From NCBI GenBank assembly GCA_009760855.2, contig WPIO01000006.1, positions 10,916,001 through 10,980,000 on the forward strand: 64,000 nt of DNA. The letters run 5' to 3'. This stretch comes from Cristatella mucedo. Its lineage: Eukaryota; Bryozoa; Phylactolaemata; Cristatellidae. Positions 41,385 to 64,000 of this stretch are shown here, in pieces. The position numbers and the translations under genes were made by a program. The notes below the pieces were generated by a model. The model was not told where the DNA came from, did no database searches, and was given only the letters and a program-made list of their open reading frames with translations. Numbering within the stretch: position 1 is the stretch's first letter; the number at the start of each line of letters is the position of its first letter.

Positions 41385-42830
41385 AGTAATAAAATATTTG
41401 CCTAGCACCCTCAGAGACCTGAATCAGTTTCTATGGAAATTTACGGATGCAGTATAGATAGAATTACCAAATCGTCGGTGGTAGTAAAATCCGCAAGTTG
41501 CAGGCGCAGTGTAAGCAGATACCTCCCTTGCAGCAAATGTAAAGCGCCCAGAAAGAGATTAAGTTCTCTGAGGGCGCTTTATCAAGTACATTATTATTAT
41601 TATTATTATTATTATTATACCTTGACACGAAGGACGAATCGCAAAGATCCATCAAGACGCTCTATTAAACAGGTGCGTTTTAAGCTTCTTTTTAAATGTC
41701 GTCACATCTGGGGGACGTTGTGACGTGCTTCGGTAGTATCTTCGAGGCTTTGGGAGCACACGAACTAAAGGCACAGTCTCCAACGGTTTTGAGGTTCGAG
41801 CACAGCTAAGCAAACAGTGGGTTGTCCGATAGTTCACCTGGTGGGAGAGTAGCTCTGATGGGTAGGCCGGAGCCAGAGAATGATGGGACCTAAAAGTATT
41901 TGACAGGACCTTGAAGCTGATGTGCTGCTTGATTGGGAGCCAGTGCAGGTCGGTGAGAAGTGGTGCGATGTGACAATTGCGATGCACACGACAGACGAGC
42001 CTTGCTGCAGAGTTTTGCACCAACTGTAAGCACCTGATTGCACACACCTGGAGACCAGACAGCAGTGAGTTACAGAAGTCGAGACGGAATTTCACAAATG
42101 CATGGACCAATTTGGATGTAGTATCGCTGTCTAAGCAAGCCCAAATTTTGGCAATGTTATGTAGCTGACAGAAGGCACAATTGACTGTGGAGCTGATGTG
42201 ATCGTCTAATAAAAGGTCGCTTTGGAACAGGACACCTAGATTACGAGCAGATTCAATAGGGGATATGCTGGCGGAGCCGATTTCGAGCGTTCGGTTTTCA
42301 AATTTCTGAATCGCACTTGATTTACCCATAACTAGTAAGTCGAATTTGTCACCATTCAATGTAAGAAAGTGATGCCATTCATGTGCAGATGTCATCAATA
42401 CATAAAACAAGGGTGTCTAGAGGATTCCTCGTGCTCGAGGGCTGGGAGGATCAAGGCTAATGTACAACTGAATGCCGTCTGCATAGAAGTGAAAGCCTAG
42501 ATTATGCTTGGCGATCACACGGTCAAGAGGGAAAGTATAAACCGTGAAAGAAGCTGACCGAGCAGAGAGCCTTGAGGTACCCCATACTAAACTGGTTCCT
42601 CTGATGATCATTGTCCGTTCACATCAATACTCTGGAGTCTCTCACTGAGATAGGACCTGAACAATTGCAGTGCAGTGCCAGTGATGCCCGTGCGAATTAC
42701 GAGACGCTCAAGAGGGATTTTGTTCAGTTGGTTTGCCACAACTTGTACAAGTGTCTTTGATTTTCGTCTAGAGTTGCTTTCTTAATCAGTGACCTAACAA
42801 GCGTGATCTTATGTAGGTTTTCTCAAGATT
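41385..42830 (-). pseudogene. LINE copy with a nested LINE tail
   Basis: The minus strand carries the 3' half of ORF2: HFYADGIQLYISL (42.5 kb), FLTLNGDKFDLLVMGKSSAI and a long C-terminal match to the 39-40 kb copy (42,410-41,652). The 3' UTR is interrupted at 41,510-41,622 by a plus-strand LINE tail ending in an ATT repeat. Several frameshifts. The catalytic box is again YADG. Confidence 0.82.
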
Positions 42831-42869
42831 TCGCTTACTAATTACTACTAATAATAATATTAATAAAAT

Positions 42870-43700
42870 TACTACTACTAATAATAATAATGCACTTGAT
42901 AAAGCGCCCTCAGAAAACTCAATCTCTTTCTAGGCGCTTAACATTTGCTGCAAAGGGAAACACGATTGAATGGTGAGTAATTTCATGCTTGATAAACAAC
43001 ATGAATAACATGGTTAGGGGTGACATGCACAGGGTCAGCAGGCAAATGTGGTTAGTATACTTAGCTAGTGTAATATCTTCGGTAAACCATAGGCCGTTTG
43101 AGCGAGGGCGCACTTAGAGTTGCAAGCTTCTTAAGCACTTCAGCAAATGTCATGTTGTAGCCTTCTACCAGTGATGACAGGTCGGATGGGGGGGGGGGCT
43201 TGAGCAGCAAGGGCGAAGAAATGTTCGCTCTGACAGCATCCATGTCAAGGTTCTCGAAGTTTCGCGATACACAGGTGATCTTGGATTCGGAGGAGGGCAC
43301 ACACAGTAGATTGAACGAAATCAGCACATGGCCAGATGAGCAGAATTCGATAAGAATAGGCGATGATAGCGTACACTTGTGGGAGAAGAGTCAATCGATT
43401 GTGCGACCCTTGTTGTGAGTTGGGTTCTAGCACGTGAGCCACAAGAGAGAAAGAGTCAGTCAGTGCACAAAATTCAGCAAATAAAGCAAATAAGTTAAGT
43501 CGTCAAATTGAATGTTGAAATCACCCATAAAGAGGAAAGATTGATTTCTGGCGTGCAGAATTGAAATGAGGTCTCAGAGAAATCTACGATAAAGAAGGTG
43601 GACACGTGGGTCACTAGTCTTGACGAAATCCTTGGACTGAGCGGTACGGAGTCGGACGAACTACCCTTTATTAGTCCGTTGGCTGTCCTAGCCTATAACC
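42870..43700 (-). pseudogene. LINE 3' tail next to LINE endonuclease region
   Basis: 42,870-43,068 is a main-family 3' UTR with ATT repeat. 43,070-43,700 is an ORF2 5' region: about 43.53 kb (minus) encodes MGDFNIQFDD, the conserved endonuclease GDFN motif, and 43,327-43,061 encodes DAVRANISSPLL and EGYNMTFAEVLKKLA, the linker after the endonuclease. Reverse transcriptase is missing between the two, so this is an internal deletion or two separate insertions. Confidence 0.75.
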
Positions 43701-43896
43701 GTAAAATATCGCGTACAACTTCAATTTAGCTTCGGTAGTCTAGCCGAAGTGTCTGCAGACCTGGCTGGTGAGCCCTTCGGACCGACTGGAAATCTTTACG
43801 CTTCTATCGCAATGTCACGTGATGCTAAAATAGCAAAATCGCCGAGCATAAAAAGGCGACGAGTTCTCGGACTTGTTCTTTATTTTCTTGCGGATA

Positions 43897-44160
43897 TTAT
43901 GTTCGACGAAAATTTCCCCTTCGCTGAGCTCCGGCAGTACATTGCCAAGTGACTCTGTCCCTATCGTTTGTTTTTCTAGTTGCTGTTAGCCGTCGTTCTA
44001 CCTGCTTGCTCTCCATTGTTCCAGACTTATTGCCATACAAGCTAGGTACTTTCTCACTTTTGATAATATCCAGCTCTGGCGTTTTCCAATGAAGTTTAAC
44101 TTTCAGCTGTGCCAGTGCATTTTCTTTTTGCTTCACATTCGTAGCAGACACTTTTCCCAC
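43897..44160 (-). other. Unrecognised 87-codon ORF, possible first exon
   Basis: Starts MGKVSATNVKQKENALAQ; Lys/Thr-rich, hydrophilic, no known domain, no signal peptide or membrane segment. It diverges from the plus ORF at 44,511. Could be a first exon of an unnamed gene or chance. No splice partner identified. Confidence 0.2.
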
Positions 44161-44399
44161 CGGTCTGCTCCGGCTAGCGAGTCGTCAGTGACTTCCGTTT
44201 AGGGTACGAAAGTTAACTCCAAACGTAGTGCGTACATTCAGTTCTACGGTTGACTCCGCGTATGAAAGTATCGGAGGTAGGAATACTCCGCTCATAAGAA
44301 TATCACTTCCGCGTCCCAGATTTACCCTAGCTATGGTCTCGCTCCGCATGTGGTAGTACTCCCCCTATAAGAATGGCCATTCGCCGGACCGAGCGTATT

Positions 44400-44440
44400 C
44401 TTATACGTCGACTCTATATAGGTTGGTGTTACGTCACTTC
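44400..44440. promoter_or_regulatory. Candidate promoter elements: TATA box and CRE/ETS-like site
   Basis: 'ctatata' at 44,414-44,420 and 'ttacgtca' at 44,429-44,436 followed by 'cttcc'. They lie in a GC-rich stretch between divergent ORFs. Matches are exact but short. Confidence 0.3.
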
Positions 44441-44510
44441 CATTCGAGTGAATCCATAGACAGTCCGGTGTCGCTTAGAGCTCGTCTCGCTAAGCATCAG
44501 CAGGCTCTGC

Positions 44511-44843
44511 TTGCCGGAAGCCGTCGCAGCCGAACGCTTCAGCGAACGCCGTGACGGCGCTCACGCTGCGCTCACGTCGCCAGGCCGTAAGCGCAGCGCT
44601 CGTAGCGGCACCAGGGCCTGCCGACACCGCGCGACAAACACTGGCGAAGGACTAGCCTTGCTATGCGGCAAACGACGACTCGGAGATGCAGATTCAATTT
44701 ACGCGGGCATGCCGACCATAACGAAATGCGGCAGATGTGTAAAGAGCGCGAAATATACCTTTAAACGACAGTCCGACAGTAGCGACGCGGAGCAGTCCGC
44801 TGGACAGCTTCGGCGGATTGCTTTGGCGCCCGAGCACCATTGA
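44511..44843 (+). other. Unrecognised 110-codon ORF in a GC-rich block
   Basis: Arg/Ala/Ser-rich with an internal Met followed by TKCGRCVKSAKYTFKR, a single Cys-x-x-Cys. No known family. Sits in a CpG-rich stretch (44.47-45.13 kb), so it may be compositional. Confidence 0.2.
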
Positions 44844-45239
44844 CCAGCACCGTCCGACAGCGTACAGCGTACGGTCTGACACCAAAGAGCGAAAAGTAAC
44901 TGCTTGCCTCGATTCCTCGATCGATTCCTCGATATATATCGATATAATATCGATTATTCCTCGAACCCTCGATTCCTCCTCGAGCGCAACTGGACGCAGC
45001 GACTTCAACGCGGCTCGAGCTTCCTATACCGATTAGCCATAAAATCATGCATGACACGATCGTGAACCTCGGACAACCAACACCTCGATAAGTCATAAAC
45101 TAGCCGATGCGTGCGGCGGCGGCGCTACAGCTTCAGTATATTGTAAGGTGGTTATAGCAGCTGACAACGTCAGGTTAGAATGCAAGTAGGTAGCTGATTT
45201 CATTTAGTCGGTCCATGCGATTGGTCCTTGATGTATTTA

Positions 45240-45435
45240 TAAGTGCAGACACTGCGTGAACGCTGACTCTAACCGTGTCGCATGCTGACCCTGACCTTGC
45301 TATTCTTGTTGCTTTTGAGCACGCTACCGCTAGCCATGCGATCGTGCTTCCTTTGCAGCAAATGCAAAGTGCTTACAGTGACATCGAGCTCCCCGAGGGC
45401 GCCATATCGAATGTATTAGGATTATTATTAATTTT
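45240..45435 (+). repeat. LINE 3' UTR fragment
   Basis: 'gctaccgctagccatgcgat', 'cttcctttgcagcaaatgca', 'gagggcgccatatcgaatgt' and a short ATT repeat. The UTR on the plus strand. Confidence 0.75.
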
Positions 45436-45934
45436 TTTCGTCCTCGGGTAAACAGTGCGTTTTTCTAAGGTCTTAGGAATAAAATAAATAGAAAATAGCC
45501 ATTTTCTCTCAACAGCTTTGGTTCTGTGATAAGAAAAAATGATCTTTTGAAATATCCTGTTTTGCTATTAGGCACGGTGCAGATGTCGGATTCGTACATA
45601 CAGCGTCAGTCACGCCACTACCCGAATATAATGAAGGTTAGGCGCACAGAACGAAATACCCTGCTGCCCATTAAAGGGTAAACAGATAGTTCGGGGTGGA
45701 CAATTAAAAAATAACAAACCAGGACAATACGTCGCAGGACAATTCGGCATGGACAATTCGTCGCGAAAATTCAAATTGGACATTTTATACGAAGGCGGTT
45801 TTTAATGATATTGAATTTAAAATTCTAAAATTTCTAAATTTAAGAAAAAACTTATAAAAATATGTGTTTTATTTGAAACTTAATATTCTCTTAATATTTG
45901 AGCGGATAGAAATATATCTTCAATCCACAAATTG

Positions 45935-46495
45935 AATGCCATTGCCATTGCTGCCATTTCCCCTGTGGGCAGCGCATCTGGCGTAAGGTTCAAGAATTTG
46001 GATACGCTGGCTGCTGGTACAACGACGAGCATAAATATGCAATGCACTTTCGTATGCTCGTCGCTCTGGCATACGTTTCAAACGATAATAAAGTTAGTCT
46101 CTATGAATAACTGTTAGAACCGGATATAATTTTCCAGAAGGTGACCAACTGCTCAATCACTTCTTCGAAGGCGCGCTCACTGGAAGACGACGAAGAACTT
46201 CTGCTCTCTTTTCATCCAACATCTAGGATTGCTACCAATCTGTCCACGATGATACTCCACGCACTTACAATGCAGTATGAGGGTGCATTTATATGTTCAG
46301 TTCAAAATGTGCACTCAACTTTGCCGAGGTTAGGGGTCAAAACCCGGAAGGAACAGAACAGGAATCGATTGATCGTCGAACGCACGCTTGCAGATAAAGA
46401 TCCTCCTCTAAGAAAGAGTGAATACCGAGATCTGTATCGTCGGTTTCGCACGGTTGTGCTAGATTGTGAAAAGCGCCAATAAATTGATTACTTGC
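45935..46495 (+). pseudogene. MULE transposase C-terminal half, frameshifted
   Basis: Three frames together give the animal MULE order: IWRKVQEFGYAGWYNDE then FRMLVALAYV (45,970-46,080), LNHFFEGALTGRRRRTSALF (about 46,150-46,210), YQSVHDDTPRTYNAV (46,230-46,275) and KEQNRNRLIVERTLADK then YRDLYRRFRTVV (46,345-46,480). Family members have 'WRKIQ..GL...Y', 'YIGR.....PLF', 'PRTNNAVEGWH' and 'KKEQ' in that order. At least two frameshifts and one in-frame stop; the DDE catalytic part upstream of the FH..Q region is absent. Not functional. Confidence 0.8.
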
Positions 46496-46742
46496 ACGCG
46501 CGGATGTAGCAACGGCGTTAATTTAATTTCTCGACAGTACATTATAAATAACTAAAGACCAGGACTACGATTACTACGTCTGTTAAACTCTGGATTATTT
46601 CTTAGGCTGCTTTTATTATTTAAATGCATTTAATCTTCAAATCTTGCTTTAAACAGCGTTTGACAATTGTCACAAATGTAAATGGTGTTTTAGTTTTCTA
46701 TTATTGAAAATGCGCCATGAAAATTGTACTGCTCCAAATAGT

Positions 46743-46972
46743 CCAGCCCCTCAATTGTTCGAACACAGTTGTCGGCGATAAATTGTCCGCGAAATATTGT
46801 CCCCGGAAGATTGTCCGAGGAACATTGTCGGAGAAACATTGTCGGAGAAACATTGTCGGAGAAAGATTGTCCGAGAAAGATTGTCCGAGAAAGATTTTCC
46901 GAGAAAGATTGTCCGACAAAGATTGCAGCGGAAAATTGTCCACGCAAAATTGTCCACAGCAAATTGTCTTAA
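46743..46972 (+). repeat. 15-bp tandem array in the MULE right end
   Basis: About fifteen units of the type 'gaaagattgtccgag' / 'gaaacattgtcggag' with regular 15-bp spacing, grading outward into looser 'aattgtccacg' units. Centre units are almost identical, edge units diverged. Confidence 0.92.
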
Positions 46973-46984
46973 AACCCCCATACT

Positions 46985-47520
46985 GGATGGTAATAATAAC
47001 AATAACACATGTGTTTAGCGCCCTAAGGGAACTGAATCTCTTTCTAGGCACTTTTCAGATGCAATATAGATATAATTACCAAATAATTGATGGTGGTAAC
47101 ATCCACAAGCAGCAGACGTAGTGTAAGGGAGTACGTACACTAGAAGATCAAATCACAAAGACCCACCAAATACTGTAATAAACATGTGCGTTTTAAGGTT
47201 TTTTAAATATCTTCATGTCAGGGGACGTTTTGATGTGCGTCGGTAGTTCCCGGCTTTGGGAGCATACGAACTAAAGGCACGGTCTCCAAGGGTTTCGAGG
47301 TTCGTGCGAGGTATGGCTAAACGATTCGAGTCAGAGCAGTGGGTTGTAAGATTGTTCACCTGGTGAGAGCGTAGTTCTGATAAGTATGCTGGAGCCAGAG
47401 AAAGGAGGGACCTAAAAGTAAGTGACAGAACCTTGAAGCTGATGCGACGCTTGATTGGTGGCCAGCGCAGGTCGGTGAGAAGGGGTGTAATGTGGCAATT
47501 GAATTTACCGCGAGTACGCA
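46985..47520 (-). pseudogene. LINE fragment, 3' UTR and ORF2 C terminus
   Basis: Begins with an AAT/AAC repeat and 'gcgccctaagggaactgaat'. The minus ORF at 47,533-47,213 gives CHITPLLTDLRWPPIKRRIS and SLAPAYLSELRSHQVN, matching the C terminus of the 39 and 42 kb copies. Confidence 0.8.
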
Positions 47521-47828
47521 ATCGAAATTCCACGTCAGATTTTTCTGGTTTGCTGCTACATACAACCAGCTCGGAAAGCCATAGGCTCGTTAAGGGCAGG
47601 CCTTTTATTAAAAGTAACTACAGCAGAGTGTTGTGAGGTTCAAAGGGCCTGCCACTCGTACGTATTTTTAAATGCAAAGATAGTCATTTGATTGGTAATT
47701 TGATCACAGTAGCTTTCATTTCGAATCATCTCCATTTTTTTTTTCAAAACAATCCCTACAATATTTCGCAGAGAGGGTACGTTCAGTATGTCAAAAATGA
47801 GAAGACATTTTAACAGGCTCTACCGCCG

Positions 47829-47832
<4 letters not shown>

Positions 47833-47891
<59 letters not shown>
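47833..47891. repeat. (GA)n microsatellite
   Basis: About 29 GA units. Confidence 0.97.
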
Positions 47892-47892
<1 letters not shown>

Positions 47893-47893
<1 letters not shown>

Positions 47894-48270
47894 ATAGTCA
47901 CCAAGTATCTTCGCAGGTGCTTTGCAACTCGATGCAAGAGAATCAATAATAAGGGTTAATGACGTGCAAGGTATCGTGCTTAGGAAAGCATGGCCAAGCA
48001 AACAGGTATCATGCTTAGGGCCAACAACATGCTAAAACATACAAGAAGACGTTTAGGCCACCGGTTAGCAGCACCTCTGGTGCCAGTGGCAAGCGACTTG
48101 CAAGCCTGACAGAGGAACTTGAAATCGATTCGATCGCGCACGAAAGAAGTCGTGTACTTGGTAGCTGTGCTGCTGAGTACGACGTGCCTGTAGGGCCGCC
48201 GACTTTTGTAGCAGTTGCAGATGATTAAGAAAGGCTGAGGCCGAGAGTCCTTAATAAAGGAAATAATAAT
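47893..48270 (-). pseudogene. LINE variant B fragment
   Basis: Resembles 27,370-28,060: 'gcaggtgctttgcaactcga', 'gcaaacaggtatcatgctta', 'ccggttagcagcacctctgg'. Interrupted on its right by the main-family tail at 48,262. Confidence 0.65.
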
Positions 48271-48490
48271 AATAATATTAATGCACTTGATAAAGTGCCC
48301 TCAGAGAACTTAATCTTTTTCTAGGCGCTTTACATTTACTGCAAAGGGAAATGCAATTGAATGGTAAGTAAAATCATGCTTGAAAAACAAACAAAATGAA
48401 TAACATGGTTAGGGGTGACATGCACAGGGTCAGCATGCAAATGTGGTTAGTGGCAGCATGCACAGTGTCAGCACGCATATGCAGTGAGTC
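48262..48490 (-). repeat. LINE main family 3' tail
   Basis: AAT repeat, 'gcacttgataaagtgccctc', then over 180 bp close to 33,510-33,720 and 38,960-39,160. Confidence 0.85.
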
Positions 48491-49079
48491 CTTATAAATC
48501 CGGTCACATTAGCTGTAGGTGACCTGTAAAGCTAACCCACGGCAGGATCTTTCAGAGGGTCAAGGGCCAACGACGCGAGAGTGGCTGTTGGTCAGGCAAA
48601 GTCTACCCGAAAACTAGCGAGCATAGATCGGGTGACAGCACCAGCTCAGAAGGGGGAGGGGCAGCTTCGCAATTGATTGTCCCTGACCCACACCCACCCG
48701 GTCTTCCAAGGACTGCATGCTTTGATCGAGACGCACAGGAGCTACACAATCAAGTTTACAAGAGAGCAGCCGAGCTCTGGAGACGGTAACAAAACGATGT
48801 CACTCTCAAAGACGAATGCAAAAAAGAGAAAAGCTTCCATGTGACTGAAAATGGCCACGATTGGTGTGCTTGCAGCTTGCACCAGCAGAGTTGCCTGCTG
48901 AAGCTAGTCACTAGGTGAGTTGCCTTGCGAACTTGCAAGCAAGTGGCAGTGAAGAACTCGGTGCCAGGCACGTCGAAAGGTAGCTTACACAGCAACTGCT
49001 GGCTTTTAAAAGCAGCCTGCTTCAGTATACCGAAGCACCTCCGTCGAGGCAAGCATGTCAATTCTCGATGTAGAACATT
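48491..49079. other. Unassigned DNA downstream of the cullin gene
   Basis: No gene recognised. The 101-codon minus ORF (49,061-48,756) shows no family feature. Confidence 0.45.
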
Positions 49080-49085
49080 TTTATT
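49080..49085 (-). promoter_or_regulatory. Polyadenylation signal AATAAA of the cullin gene
   Basis: AATAAA on the minus strand about 60 nt after the cullin stop codon. Spacing fits a short 3' UTR. The hexamer is common in A/T-rich DNA, so only the position supports it. Confidence 0.5.
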
Positions 49086-49145
49086 TTAAATTACAAATCC
49101 ATATGCTGGATGTGAAACCGTGGCAGCAGTTTGTCGGAGCATAGT

Positions 49146-62918
<13,773 letters not shown>

Positions 62919-64000
62919 CTGCAAGATTAGAGAAAAACTGAAGTGCTTAACTGTCTGTCAACAGCTTTCTAGTTAGCCGAGTGTGAGAGCAGAATTCCGC
63001 CGAGAGAGTGTCTCGCCACGATCGAGGACACCAAGCATAAGTTCATACGTTGCAATTGACTTCAACACAACGCAGACTGGCAATCTTAGCTGGCATAGAT
63101 CACTCCTCCAAGACCAAACGAAAAAGTGGATTAGCATTACGTCCGAGCGAAACCAACTATACAACCAAGCAAAGTTCAGTAGCCCAGGGCGGGTGCAATG
63201 TGATGCTTCTAGATGGAGGGTCTCGTCGCATGGCTGGGCCAAGCCTGTCCCTTCACTTGGGGCTGGATGGGCGATGACTCACATCCGTCTTGGCAATTAT
63301 GGAAGCTCTTGGGGCGAGACGCCGACTCCGGGGCAGAGCTGTGCTGTCTCTCGGTACTCGCATCTCGAAGGTTAGGGTCAGGTGTTCCTGGACAACGCGG
63401 CCAGCCGTGGAAGGCCTCGAGGACCCGACTGCCCGAGCCTTGAAGTTAAGCACAGTCGCTGTTAGCGCTCGTGTATTCAGCGTGTTCACCTGAAGCACAC
63501 TGCTCGTGTGGCCCCCTGAGTAGGAGCTCTCTCGGAGAGCTGAGACGTGCCGCTCGCTTAAGTCTCCGTACGGGTAGTCAATTGTTGCGCTGGCGATATA
63601 ACTGGTACTTCCGAGACAGCAGCGATCGCCTTCAAGATTGCTCAGCTAATACGGCGTCGTCTGTTAATAGAGCCAGCCTACTTACTGCTTCGGCAACAGT
63701 GCCCATAACAGTTTGCTAAACGTGGTCACCGGCGTCTGTTTATAATTACGTTATATAAAAATATTTCGATACATCTTTTTAGCTTGGGGCTTAGGATGTT
63801 CGGTGTGGTGATTAGGGGTTGTGAGATTTTTGGGTTTACGCTTTAGTGTCCCGTGTTTAGATTATATATTTTTTGGCTTTGAGCTTTTGGGTTTAGGGTT
63901 TAGCTTTAGTCTCGAGGTTTTAGCGGGGCAGAAAAGATAAGGTAAGCATAATGATAATGCTAAGCATAAGATAATGCTAAGCAGAAAAGATATCTCGAAT
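62919..64000. other. Upstream of the visible cullin exons, unassigned
   Basis: No convincing N-terminal cullin exon. 63,500-63,740 has short ORFs without domains. From 63,770 the plus strand is G/T-rich, including 'tttgggtttagggtttag' (63,885-63,902). 63,945-63,985 repeats 'ataatgctaagca'. Confidence 0.45.

Larger units (their letters stand above)
45688..46975 (+). mobile_element. Mutator-like (MULE) DNA transposon relic
   Basis: The transposase remnant (45,935-46,495) lies between two zones of inverted subterminal repeats: 'ggacaatt' repeats at 45,688-45,786 and their reverse complement 'aattgtcc' at 46,743-46,972. Both ends also carry a GGGG motif outside the repeats. Length is about 1.3 kb, much shorter than autonomous MULEs, so the N-terminal half is lost. 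Target-site duplications could not be defined by eye. Confidence 0.75.

Noticed and set aside
46743-46972. Regular short repeats resembling a CRISPR array
   Set aside because: Units are contiguous 15-mers without unique spacers, in a eukaryotic sequence, and belong to the MULE end.
62973-63242. Minus ORF tested as N-terminal cullin exon
   Set aside because: Only a vague resemblance (ATYELMLG to QSYVELGL) with no matching splice sites or flanking similarity.
63410-63470. 5S-rRNA-like words ('gaagttaagcac')
   Set aside because: The internal control region and overall length of 5S rRNA are not present.

Overview
This is eukaryotic, almost certainly metazoan, nuclear DNA. It has a gene split by GT..AG introns of about 90 bp to 3.3 kb, non-LTR retrotransposons, two tRNA-headed SINE families, a Mutator-like (MULE) DNA transposon fossil and many microsatellites. 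It contains no operons, ribosome-binding sites, phage, plasmid or CRISPR. The taxon cannot be fixed from the sequence. A spiralian such as a flatworm would fit the divergent cullin and the repeat-rich, GA-rich composition, but that is a guess.

The one protein-coding gene I can demonstrate is a cullin-1-like gene on the minus strand (about 49.1-62.9 kb). I rebuilt it exon by exon from splice signals, codon phase and family knowledge. Ten consecutive exons (62,918 down to 52,288) join in perfect phase and follow the CUL1 order from the last N-terminal cullin repeat through the cullin-homology domain. Four more (about 52.19, 51.1, 50.2 and 49.2 kb) carry the C-terminal winged helix with the NEDD8 acceptor lysine, ending in a stop codon and AATAAA. 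The first third of the protein is not seen and probably lies beyond the right edge. The gene would encode the scaffold of an SCF-type ubiquitin ligase. A young SINE sits directly against one of its last exons.

Layout: 0-1.2 kb, LINE endonuclease region (minus). 1.2-8.2 kb, unassigned DNA with a long GA repeat. 8.25-9.0 kb, a fold-back element. 9-29 kb, unassigned DNA with SINEs, LINE tails, microsatellites and one degraded LINE (27.3-28.9 kb). 29.5-32.8 kb, a GC- and CpG-rich block like a CpG-island promoter, holding an inverted-repeat element. 33-43.7 kb, mostly LINE copies on the minus strand with both reverse transcriptase and endonuclease pieces. 44-45.1 kb, a second GC-rich block with a TATA box and a CRE-like site between two divergent short ORFs. 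45.7-47 kb, the MULE relic with long subterminal repeats. 47-49 kb, more LINE pieces. 49-63 kb, the cullin gene, its introns filled with SINEs, LINE relics and a 0.9 kb GA repeat. 63-64 kb, unassigned.

The repeats are related to each other. The 3' tail of the tRNA-derived SINE family A closely resembles the 3' tail of the local L2/CR1-like LINE, as expected if the LINE machinery mobilises the SINE. Long ORFs over GA/CT or CpG-rich DNA were discarded as compositional. I found no evidence for a new multi-gene system. The most unusual items are the SINE-abutted cullin exon, the MULE terminal array, the fold-back family, the compensatory changes in the SINE-B hairpin and the shared YADG motif in the LINE copies.
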